DNA of 5,722 nucleotides, taken from positions 1 to 5,722 of the forward strand of contig JBATSB010000179.1 of NCBI GenBank assembly GCA_049293015.1, given 5' to 3'. The position numbers and the translations under genes were made by a program. Under the pieces are notes generated by a model. It had not been told where the DNA came from, did no database searches, and worked only from the letters and a program-made list of their open reading frames with translations. Shown one piece after another: positions 1 through 5,722 of this stretch (position 1 is the first letter of the stretch; each line of letters starts with the position of its first letter). Source of the stretch: UBA2330 sp049293015 (GTDB taxonomy: Bacteria > Bacteroidota > Ignavibacteria > Tepidaquicellales > Tepidaquicellaceae).

Positions 1-811
1 GAGTAAAACTGAACGGAACACTTACCCAGCATTTTACAGGTTGACCATTTTGAAGTGCAGGTGTAAATGTAAGTTCCATAACTTTATCCGAAACTTCATC
101 TCTGAATACTTCCGGACCGCTTATGCCTCCAACTTTTATCACATTTCCATTTGTACCAACAAGAACTTTAGCTACCACTCTTCCTTCCATCCCAGATTGT
201 CTTGCAATCTCAGGATATCTCATAGATCCTTTTACCTGACCTAAATTGACAGCAACCGGAGCTTTTTCAACTTCAAACTGCTGGAATGTATCTTTTTTCT
301 TTTCTTCTTTTTTTTCTACTTTTTCTTCAACTTTTTTCTCCTGTACTTTTCCTGTAAACACAGCATTCGGATTTACCAGGTTTGGATCATCAGTACCTTC
401 TGAAGCTACAGGTAGTTTTACTTCTTCAAGCTCTTTTTGACTTTTTAATTTTACTTCTTCAGTAACTTCCTTTTTTGCAACCGGCTCAGGAGTCAGAGCA
501 GAAAGATCTTTTAAAGCAATGTCTTTTGGCGGCTCAGGTGGAACTTCATCAATAGGAGGAGGTACGTCTAGGTCTGAAAGATTTACAATTCTTTCCTGCC
601 CTTCAAGATCCTGTTCTGCTTTAACTTTTTCATAATACATTGCAAGAACATATCCACCAATTAGAAAACCGTGAAGTACAACTGCGATTATCAAACCTCT
701 TGTTACATATTTCTGGTAAAATTTTTTCAGCTCAGGTGCTCCGTATTTCATTTTTTTATTGATCTCTTCGAAGACCACTTCGCTGTTATCTATGTTTTCA
801 TGGCTGGACAT
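1..811 (-). CDS. tonB: TonB-family energy transducer, 3' end cut by the window edge
   Basis: Anchored in the inner membrane, this protein should pass proton-motive-force energy from an ExbB/ExbD motor to TonB-dependent outer-membrane transporters. The frame is open for 270 codons from ATG 811-809 to the left edge with no stop. A cytoplasmic N-terminus (about 1-37) precedes one membrane helix (about 38-59). That helix holds a His at residue 47, matching the conserved transmembrane His of TonB proteins. A proline-rich stretch (VPPPIDEVPPEPP, 83-95) and a Lys/Glu-rich periplasmic spacer with EKKVEEKVEKKEEKKK near 158-173 follow. The TonB_C domain starts near 185, with RYPEIARQSGMEGRV at 198-212 and FTPALQNGQPVKCWVSVPFSF near 249-269. 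TonB C-termini usually end just after this last motif, so only a few residues are probably missing. The start is supported by a GGAGGG ribosome binding site. No exbB or exbD is visible here. Family assignment is firm, but which transporter it serves is unknown. Confidence 0.9.
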   Translation of the reverse strand, partial: MSSHENIDNSEVVFEEINKKMKYGAPELKKFYQKYVTRGLIIAVVLHGFLIGGYVLAMYYEKVKAEQDLEGQERIVNLSDLDVPPPIDEVPPEPPKDIALKDLSALTPEPVAKKEVTEEVKLKSQKELEEVKLPVASEGTDDPNLVNPNAVFTGKVQEKKVEEKVEKKEEKKKDTFQQFEVEKAPVAVNLGQVKGSMRYPEIARQSGMEGRVVAKVLVGTNGNVIKVGGISGPEVFRDEVSDKVMELTFTPALQNGQPVKCWVSVPFSFT

Positions 812-815
812 ATGA

Positions 816-821
816 CCCTCC
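816..821 (-). promoter_or_regulatory. Shine-Dalgarno sequence of the tonB-like gene
   Basis: The minus strand reads GGAGGG, then TCAT, then the ATG at 811-809. This is a near-perfect anti-16S match, though the 4-nt spacing is on the short side. It fixes the start of the TonB-family gene. It also stands out because the leaders of pstA, pstB and the YkuD gene in this window are AT-rich and contain no comparable motif. Confidence 0.7.
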
Positions 822-940
822 GCTTTTAAAGTTATAAAATTTCATTTGCTAACTGTGATTTTAAAATTTTGTTCCGGAATTTGGTAAACTTAAAATATTT
901 TTTAAACAATAAAAATGTTAATTTTAATAAAATTTATAAT

Positions 941-1981
941 TTATCTTTTTGGTCCAAAATATGGTAACACTCCAATTGGATTATTAAAATATTTTTTTAT
1001 AAGGTCTTTGGAAGAATCGACTTCCGGATTTTTAACTTCGCCTGAACCGACCTCAACTATTTCTTCATCTATAATTTCAGGATCTTCAGTTTGTAAAATA
1101 CTTTTGCTTTCAATTATATTCAGATTATCTTTTACCTCTGCGATAGTCAAATGAGTTCTGGGTATAATTTGTTTTTGAGGAATCTTCACATCATAACTCG
1201 TATATACACCAGATACAGGGATTACTTTCGGATTTACAACAAACATTTCTCTTTCCTGCATATAGTATTTACCATTAATAATGTTATACAAATTTTCAGC
1301 AAGCATTAGTTTATAATCTTCTTTTGAATATTCTTTTTCATTTACAAAACCTTCCGGAGCAAAAGCAACAGTGCGTGCGGAATAACCTTTAGTTGCTAAG
1401 ACCAAAGTACCTAGAGGACATTCTTTAAAAAGTTTTTTAGCATCATCATGTTTCATTCTGATACAACCATGAGAAGATGGTCTGACACCGAGATGTGCAT
1501 AATAACCTGTACCGTCAATTGAGTGAAATCCAATTCCCTGATTGAACGGCATGAAATTATACATATTTGCAGCATTAAATTGTGAAGATTGATGATGTTC
1601 TACTTTGTGGAAAATAGCAAACAATCCTGGTCTTGACTCAAGTGCTTCAGGATCTCCTCCCTTATTATTTCCAGTAGAAACAGGGTAAGATTTAACAGTA
1701 CCATTTCTCCAGTGCTGAAATAGCATTTGTTTGTCAATTTTCAATTCTAACCAGCACTCTTTATCTGTATAAACTGTATCCTTTAAACCTGAAGAAAGAT
1801 CAGCGGGAGATAATATATTAACATTACCTGCATTACAAATTTTTAAACCGCCTGATTCTTTTATAAAATCAGTTGCAACAAATGAATCCTTTTTTCCTGT
1901 ATTTCCAATAAAGCCTGTAACAGAAAGAAATAAAATAGCTGCAGGTAAAACAATAGAATATATTTTTGTATAATGTTTCAA
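941..1981 (-). CDS. Secreted L,D-transpeptidase-type (YkuD domain) protein with a C-terminal extension
   Basis: This is a probable periplasmic L,D-transpeptidase, a family of cysteine enzymes that form 3-3 peptidoglycan crosslinks or attach proteins to the wall. Some relatives instead hydrolyse such bonds. The 346 residues begin with a basic start and a hydrophobic core (about 8-25), typical of a signal peptide or anchor. The YkuD domain spans about 75-200. It carries the family signature: His153 (FHSIDG), then 16 residues, then SHGCIRM at 170-176 with Cys173 as predicted nucleophile, His171 and Arg175. Residues about 200-346 form an extension, acidic near 299-311 (EDPEIIDEEIVEV), that I do not recognise. 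The first codon is TTG (1981-1979). No ATG occurs in frame between the upstream stop and residue 86, and the signal sequence needs the upstream start. It lies 117 nt after pstB, so co-transcription is uncertain. The exact reaction cannot be told from sequence. Confidence 0.88.
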   Translation of the reverse strand: MKHYTKIYSIVLPAAILFLSVTGFIGNTGKKDSFVATDFIKESGGLKICNAGNVNILSPADLSSGLKDTVYTDKECWLELKIDKQMLFQHWRNGTVKSYPVSTGNNKGGDPEALESRPGLFAIFHKVEHHQSSQFNAANMYNFMPFNQGIGFHSIDGTGYYAHLGVRPSSHGCIRMKHDDAKKLFKECPLGTLVLATKGYSARTVAFAPEGFVNEKEYSKEDYKLMLAENLYNIINGKYYMQEREMFVVNPKVIPVSGVYTSYDVKIPQKQIIPRTHLTIAEVKDNLNIIESKSILQTEDPEIIDEEIVEVGSGEVKNPEVDSSKDLIKKYFNNPIGVLPYFGPKR

Positions 1982-1988
1982 AATTTTA

Positions 1989-2011
1989 CCGGAAATTGAT
2001 TCTATCCGGAA
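1989..2011 (-). repeat. Two direct TTCCGG copies in the YkuD gene leader
   Basis: On the minus strand TTCCGG occurs at 2011-2006 and again at 1994-1989, 17 nt apart in the same orientation, ending 7 nt before the TTG start. A related palindrome, TTCCGGAA, sits at 872-879 in the leader of the TonB-like gene. GC-containing hexamers stand out in these otherwise AT-rich gaps, so they might be regulator half-sites. They are short and could be chance. No known regulator motif is recognised. Confidence 0.25.
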
Positions 2012-2039
2012 TATCTTTAGTTAATAAAATTAAGTTAGT

Positions 2040-2080
2040 TTTAATATTACAGTGTGAAAAATATCAAAAATAATATTAAA
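2040..2080. repeat. 10-bp AT-only inverted repeat between pstB and the YkuD gene
   Basis: TTTAATATTA (2040-2049) and TAATATTAAA (2071-2080) are perfect inverted copies separated by 21 bases. Placed after pstB, the repeat could be a weak transcript-end hairpin or a protein-binding site. It has no GC pairs, a long loop and no T-run after a stable stem, so it is not a convincing intrinsic terminator. In sequence this AT-rich such a repeat may arise by chance. Confidence 0.2.
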
Positions 2081-2098
2081 TTTAAACATAATTAGTAG

Positions 2099-2950
2099 TT
2101 ACCCGAATTTTCCGGTTACATACTCTTCGGTAAGTTTTTCTTTTGGGTTTGTGAACATTTTTCTGGTTTTGGAATTCTCAACCAGTCTGCCCAGATAAAA
2201 AAATGCGGTTTGGTCACTGACTCTTGCAGCCTGCTGCATATTATGAGTTACAATTACAATAGTAAATTCTTTTTTCAGATTATAAATTAGCTCTTCAATT
2301 TTCGAAGATGAAACCGGATCGAGCGCACTGGTTGGTTCATCCATGAGAATGATCTCAGGATTGACAGCAATTGTTCTGGCAATACATAACCTTTGCTGCT
2401 GTCCCCCTGACAGACTTAAAGCCGGAGATTTCAGTCTGTCCTTCACTTCTTCCCATAGACCTGAATTTACAAGATTTTTTTCTACTATCTCTTCAAGTTC
2501 CGATTTTTTACCAATTCCATTTAATTTAAAACCTGCAGCTACATTATCAAAGATTGACATAGTAGGAAAAGGATTTGGTTTTTGAAAAACCATGCCGACT
2601 CTTTTTCTTAATTCTACTGTATTATAGTGAACTATATTTTCTCCATGAATATATATCTCACCAAAGACCTGAGCCTTAGGAGTCATGTCATGCATCATAT
2701 TTAAAGCTCTGAGAAAAGTAGATTTTCCGCATCCAGAAGGTCCTATGATCGCAGTTACTGAATTCTTTTTTATCTTTATATTTATTTCTTCTATTGCCGC
2801 CCTCTTATTAAAATAAACCGATAAATCGGTTGTCAACACAGCCGATTTAGTCTTTATATTCCCGGATCCGTCATCGTCATCTTTTTCCGAATCCGAAACC
2901 AATTCTTCAGTTTCTATTAGATCATCGTCATTTTTTGAAAATATGTTCAT
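2099..2950 (-). CDS. pstB: Phosphate ABC transporter ATP-binding protein PstB
   Basis: This cytoplasmic ATPase powers phosphate import through PstC/PstA. All ABC motifs are intact in the 283 residues: Walker A GPSGCGKST (70-78), Q-loop VFQKPNPFP (121-129, Gln123), signature LSGGQQQR (180-187), Walker B IILMDEP (200-206), D-loop SALD (208-211) and switch His236 in VTHN. The Q-loop KPNPFP and the LGRLVE ending region are characteristic of PstB rather than other ABC ATPases. The ATG at 2950 lies 12 nt after the pstA stop, in an AT-rich leader without a clear Shine-Dalgarno, indicating one transcript and possible translational coupling. From that ATG the protein has an acidic, Ser-rich tail of about 37 residues before the normal PstB start, with runs such as NDDD and EKDDDDG. 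A GTG at 2839 (codon 38) or the adjacent TTG would give a typical length near 246 residues, so the start is less certain than the function. No phoU follows. Confidence 0.96.
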   Translation of the reverse strand: MNIFSKNDDDLIETEELVSDSEKDDDDGSGNIKTKSAVLTTDLSVYFNKRAAIEEINIKIKKNSVTAIIGPSGCGKSTFLRALNMMHDMTPKAQVFGEIYIHGENIVHYNTVELRKRVGMVFQKPNPFPTMSIFDNVAAGFKLNGIGKKSELEEIVEKNLVNSGLWEEVKDRLKSPALSLSGGQQQRLCIARTIAVNPEIILMDEPTSALDPVSSSKIEELIYNLKKEFTIVIVTHNMQQAARVSDQTAFFYLGRLVENSKTRKMFTNPKEKLTEEYVTGKFG

Positions 2951-2962
2951 TTTATTTATAAA

Positions 2963-3826
2963 TTAACTGTATTTTTCTCTCGTTACAAATCTCACGAGAA
3001 AGTTAACAACGAATACAAGAAATATCAAAACAAAAGCTCCAGCCCATGCCTGTCTGTGCCAGTCTTCATATGGTGAAATTGCATATACAAATATCTGAAG
3101 CGGCAGTGCAGCAATCGGTTGGTCAATATTTGTCTGCCAGAAAGCATTTCCAAAAGCTGTAAATAGTAACGGTGCAGTCTCACCTGCTGCTCTGGCAATT
3201 GCCAGTAAGACTCCTGTAATAATACCGGACGAAGCAGTCTTTAAAACAACTTTCAATGTAGTTTTCCATCTCGAGACTCCAAGTGCAAGTGACGCTTCAC
3301 GTAATGACTGCGGTACGAGTTTAAGCATCTCTTCAGTTATCTTTGTAATAGTCGGAATCATAAGTATCCCAAGAGCAAAGCCTCCGGCAATTGCACTAAA
3401 GCTCTGCATTGTTAGTACTATTACACCGTATGCAAAAATCCCAACTACAATAGACGGGACTCCGCTTAAAACATCAGTAGTAAACTTTATAGCGCTGGCA
3501 AGAAAACTTTTAGAATATTCAGCAATATAAATTCCGCTAAGAATTCCGATTGGAATCCCTATAAGTCCGCCTATTCCTAAAAGTATTCCACTACCGACAA
3601 TCGCATTTGCCATTCCGCCTCCTGTTTCGCCAACTGGTTTTGGAAGCTGAGTGAAAAAATCGATGTTCAATGATGAGAAGCCGGACTGTGTTGTATAAAT
3701 AAATATATAAAGCAGTGGTAGAATCGTTAATACGGAAGCTACCACACAAAGAAATATCATCAGTGAGTTGACAAATTTCCTGCGTTTAAGATTCTTAGGA
3801 TTTTTAAATATTTTTTCCGCTGTCAT
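2963..3826 (-). CDS. pstA: Phosphate ABC transporter permease PstA
   Basis: This inner-membrane subunit pairs with PstC to form the phosphate channel. The 287 residues start with a basic cytoplasmic end (KNPKNLKRRKF) and a first helix at about 19-44. An extracytoplasmic segment leads to NAIVGSGILLG (about 75-85), where the permease core begins. Several further hydrophobic segments follow, including about 80-102, 110-138, 143-158, 201-220 and 262-281. The cytoplasmic EAA loop that docks onto PstB is clear: LREASLALGVSRW (175-187), followed by ARAAGETAPL (211-220), a PstA hallmark differing from PstC's GETMAV. Length is normal for the family. The ATG at 3826-3824 lies 20 nt beyond the pstC stop in a leader made almost only of A and T, with no Shine-Dalgarno. 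No defects are seen. Confidence 0.96.
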   Translation of the reverse strand: MTAEKIFKNPKNLKRRKFVNSLMIFLCVVASVLTILPLLYIFIYTTQSGFSSLNIDFFTQLPKPVGETGGGMANAIVGSGILLGIGGLIGIPIGILSGIYIAEYSKSFLASAIKFTTDVLSGVPSIVVGIFAYGVIVLTMQSFSAIAGGFALGILMIPTITKITEEMLKLVPQSLREASLALGVSRWKTTLKVVLKTASSGIITGVLLAIARAAGETAPLLFTAFGNAFWQTNIDQPIAALPLQIFVYAISPYEDWHRQAWAGAFVLIFLVFVVNFLVRFVTREKYS

Positions 3827-3846
3827 TTATATATAAAAACTAATTA

Positions 3847-4698
3847 TCATGATTGTCTGGTAACACTGTATATTAATAATCTTGCCATTGAATTAACAAT
3901 AAAAGTTACTCCGAATAAAATCAGACCAACCTCAATCAATGCACTGACCTGCATTCCGCCTGAAGCTTCTGCAAATTCATTTGCTATGACCGATGCCATA
4001 GTATATGCCGGTTCAAAAAGTGATGCCTTTATTTGTGCTTTATTTCCAATGACCATTGTAACAGCCATAGTCTCCCCTATTGCTCTTCCAAGTCCAAGTA
4101 CTGCACTGCCGAGTATGCCGCTTCGCGCATTTAGCAAAGCCATTTTTATCCCTTCCCATCTGGTTGCCCCAAGTGCATATGCAGCTTCCTTTTGAGAAAC
4201 AGGTATTGCTTTCAGTACATCTCGTGTTATTGCAGTAATTATCGGTGTGATCATTATTGCTAAAATTATCGAAGCAGTAAGTAATCCTGTTCCGTACATT
4301 GTACCCTGAAAGAAAGGCAGAAATCCAAAAACATCCTGAAGGAATGGCTGAATTGTAGTCCGCATATATGGAGCAAGTACGAATATTCCCCAAAATCCAT
4401 ATATAATACTGGGTATAGCTGCAAGTATTTCAATCAGAAAACTCAGTGAAGTTCTGATAGATTTATGAACAATTTCTGATAAAAATATCGCAACTCCAAT
4501 ACTGATCGGTAATGAAATAAGTAGTGCAAGAAATGATGAAACTATAGTTCCATAAATAAAAGTCAATGCTCCGAACTCTTCTTTCACAGGATCCCAGTTC
4601 TCTGAAAAAATAAATCCGAAACCAAATTTTTCTATGCTTTCGGATGAGTCAATAAACATCTCATATATCATGTACATTACTAAACCCAGGATGCTCAA
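3847..4698 (-). CDS. pstC: Phosphate ABC transporter permease PstC (5' end uncertain)
   Basis: Partner of PstA in the phosphate channel. The coordinates given use the first standard start codon in frame, a TTG at 4698-4696, giving 283 residues. Numbered from there, the core includes FIYGTIVSSFLALLISLP (47-64), LAAIPSIIYGFWG (92-104), a helix at about 135-157, and the EAA loop KEAAYALGATRWEG (170-183) followed by GRAIGETMAV (204-213), the PstC-type signature. A final helix ends near 277. The TTG is probably not the true start: it falls in the middle of the first membrane helix, and the same frame upstream encodes a plausible N-terminal end (KGKKKLGDIFFENLTLIFA) back to a stop at 4788-4786. With that extension the protein would be about 305 residues, closer to the usual PstC length. 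It lies between pstS and pstA in the standard order. Function is firm, the start is not. Confidence 0.93.
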   Translation of the reverse strand: MSILGLVMYMIYEMFIDSSESIEKFGFGFIFSENWDPVKEEFGALTFIYGTIVSSFLALLISLPISIGVAIFLSEIVHKSIRTSLSFLIEILAAIPSIIYGFWGIFVLAPYMRTTIQPFLQDVFGFLPFFQGTMYGTGLLTASIILAIMITPIITAITRDVLKAIPVSQKEAAYALGATRWEGIKMALLNARSGILGSAVLGLGRAIGETMAVTMVIGNKAQIKASLFEPAYTMASVIANEFAEASGGMQVSALIEVGLILFGVTFIVNSMARLLIYSVTRQS

Positions 4699-4763
4699 TG
4701 CAAAAATGAGTGTAAGATTCTCAAAGAATATATCTCCAAGTTTCTTTTTGCCCTTTATTTCAT
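4699..4763 (-). other. Probable unannotated N-terminal coding segment of pstC
   Basis: Directly upstream of the TTG at 4698, the pstC frame stays open and encodes a Lys-rich cytoplasmic end and the first half of the first membrane helix. The frame has no ATG, GTG or TTG in this stretch, only ATA codons (for example 4758-4756) and an ATT. An ATG exists at 4763-4761 but in a shifted frame, where ATG AAA is followed at once by TAA (4757-4755). One extra A in the AAA run at 4760-4758 would join this ATG to the pstC frame and give MKIKGKKKLGDIFF as the N-terminus. Either the sequence lacks one base here, or pstC uses a rare start such as ATA. Confidence 0.65.
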
Positions 4764-4808
4764 TTTTAGAATTTTCCGTAGCTGATTATATTTATTTATT
4801 TTTAATGT

Positions 4809-5722
4809 TTACTGAACTTTTATTCCTTTTATTTTTGTCAATGCTTTTTCTGTTACGCTTGCTGGAAGTGGTGCGTATCCTAATTCTGTTGCATATGACT
4901 CACCTGTAGTAAGCGCCCATTCAAGAAAAGCTTTCATTGTTTTTCCGTTGAATTCATTTTTCTGAGTGTCATAAATAAGAATATAAGTAAAGCTTGAGAT
5001 TGGATAAGAATTTTTTCCTTTTGCATTTGTGATGGAAATTCTAAGATCTGCGGGCATTTCTGCAATCGAATTATCCGCTGCATTTGTAAGAGTCTCCAGA
5101 GTTGGTAAAATATATTCACCATCAGCATTTTTGATCTCAGCATATTTTAGTTTATTCTGAAGCGCATATACCAGCTCCACATAACCTATTGAATATTCAA
5201 GTTGTTTAACAAGTCCTGTAACACCTTCATTGCCTTTTCCGCCCTGACCGACAGGAAATTTTACATCTTTTGCTACGCCGATATTTGCTTTCCATTCGGA
5301 ACTGATTTTTCCCAGATAATCAGTAAATACATAAGTTGTTCCGCTGCCGTCTGTTCTGGAACAAACAATGATCTCTTTATCAGGTAATTTTACTCCCGGA
5401 TTTTCAGCAGCAATCTTTGGATCATTCCATTTGGTGATCTTTCCCATATAAATACCCGATATGATCTCTCCTGTAAGTTTTAGATTATTTTCAATTCCGG
5501 GAAGATTGTAAGTCACTACTACAGATCCTATCACCGTTGGGATATGAATGATCTTATTATTATTTTTTGTATCTGCTTTTTCAATTTCTTCATCGCTCAT
5601 TGGACTGTCAGATGCTCCGAAGTCAACTGTACCTTCAGTGATCTGCTTGACTCCACCGCCGCTTCCGATAGACTGATAATTTATCTTAGCATCCTTGTTT
5701 ATTTTTGCATATTCATTAAACC
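4809..5722 (-). CDS. pstS: Phosphate-binding protein PstS, 5' end cut by the window edge
   Basis: This is the periplasmic receptor that captures phosphate and delivers it to PstC/PstA. The frame is open from the right edge (first whole codon TTT at 5720-5718) to TAA at 4811-4809, giving 303 residues. Start and signal peptide lie outside. Family motifs in order, numbered in the fragment, are YQSIGSGGGVKQI (15-27), VDFGASDSPMSDEE (32-45), PTVIGSVVVTYNLPG (60-75 region), GKITKWNDP (93-101) and SRTDGSGTTYVFTDYL (121-136). The SGGG, ASDSP and RTDGSGTT segments match the phosphate-ligand loops of PstS. The C-terminal TMKAFLEWALTTGESYATELGYAPLP region is also typical. The Met at 5600 is internal (the M of SDSPMSDEE), not a start. 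The stop lies 45 nt before the ATG at 4763 in the pstC leader. Any Pho-regulon box would be upstream and is not visible. Confidence 0.96.
   Translation of the reverse strand, partial: FNEYAKINKDAKINYQSIGSGGGVKQITEGTVDFGASDSPMSDEEIEKADTKNNNKIIHIPTVIGSVVVTYNLPGIENNLKLTGEIISGIYMGKITKWNDPKIAAENPGVKLPDKEIIVCSRTDGSGTTYVFTDYLGKISSEWKANIGVAKDVKFPVGQGGKGNEGVTGLVKQLEYSIGYVELVYALQNKLKYAEIKNADGEYILPTLETLTNAADNSIAEMPADLRISITNAKGKNSYPISSFTYILIYDTQKNEFNGKTMKAFLEWALTTGESYATELGYAPLPASVTEKALTKIKGIKVQ

Noticed and set aside
41..440. Plus-strand open frames over the TonB-like gene
   Set aside because: They are antisense to a clear TonB-family protein. Their Ser/Phe-rich translation is what a Lys/Glu-rich gene gives when read backwards.
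901..940. AT-only palindromes after the YkuD stop (such as 920-934) as an intrinsic terminator
   Set aside because: The stems are A/T only with almost no loop, and there is no GC-rich hairpin followed by a T run. Such palindromes are expected by chance in this composition.
2020..2075. TTGATA...TATTAA as a sigma-70-type promoter for the YkuD gene
   Set aside because: The spacing is about 15 bases and the region is so AT-rich that similar hexamers appear at many positions. The organism group may also use a different promoter consensus.
4040..4393. A 117-codon minus-strand open frame inside pstC
   Set aside because: It is an alternate frame of a well-conserved permease. Its composition, rich in Cys, Asn and Tyr, is unlike a real protein, and it has no homology-like motifs.
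5598..5600. ATG at 5600 as the start of pstS
   Set aside because: The frame continues upstream with conserved PstS sequence (SIGSGGGVKQ, VDFGASDSP), so this Met is internal and the gene is cut by the window edge.
1..5722. A novel multi-gene system such as defence, mobile or biosynthetic genes
   Set aside because: All six genes belong to known families in ordinary arrangements. I found no integrase, transposase, repeat array, RNA gene or compositional break.

Overview
The window is AT-rich and every gene in it lies on the minus strand. It reads, in transcription order from high to low coordinates, as the end of pstS, then pstC, pstA and pstB (a high-affinity phosphate ABC importer), followed after a 117-nt gap by a secreted L,D-transpeptidase-type (YkuD) protein and, after another 129-nt gap, by a TonB-family energy transducer that runs off the left edge. 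TonB and a periplasmic YkuD enzyme point to a diderm (Gram-negative) bacterium. The low GC, the AT-rich leaders mostly without Shine-Dalgarno sequences, and the style of the TonB N-terminus suggest the Bacteroidota/Chlorobi/Ignavibacteria side of the FCB group. That placement is inference from style, not from a marker gene.

Right half (2099-5722): pstS is cut at its 5' end, so its signal peptide and any upstream Pho-type control region are outside the window. PstS binds phosphate in the periplasm, PstC and PstA form the membrane channel, and PstB is the ATPase. pstA and pstB follow their upstream genes at 20 and 12 nt, so the block is almost certainly one operon. Two 5' ends need attention. 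pstC has no in-frame ATG before its first membrane helix, and a single extra A in a short A run would restore a normal start. PstB carries an unusual Asp/Glu/Ser-rich N-terminal extension of about 37 residues. phoU, which often follows pstB, is not found downstream in this window.

Left half (1-2098): the YkuD protein has an export signal, the complete His...Ser-His-Gly-Cys-Ile-Arg catalytic motif and an additional C-terminal region of about 145 residues that I do not recognise. Its first codon appears to be TTG. The TonB-like gene is nearly complete (270 codons seen) and has the only strong ribosome binding site in the window.

I see no RNA genes, mobile elements, CRISPR arrays or evidence of a new multi-gene system. 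This is an ordinary housekeeping and envelope region whose interest lies in gene-start anomalies and two lineage-specific protein extensions. No gene-free stretch exceeds 300 bases.
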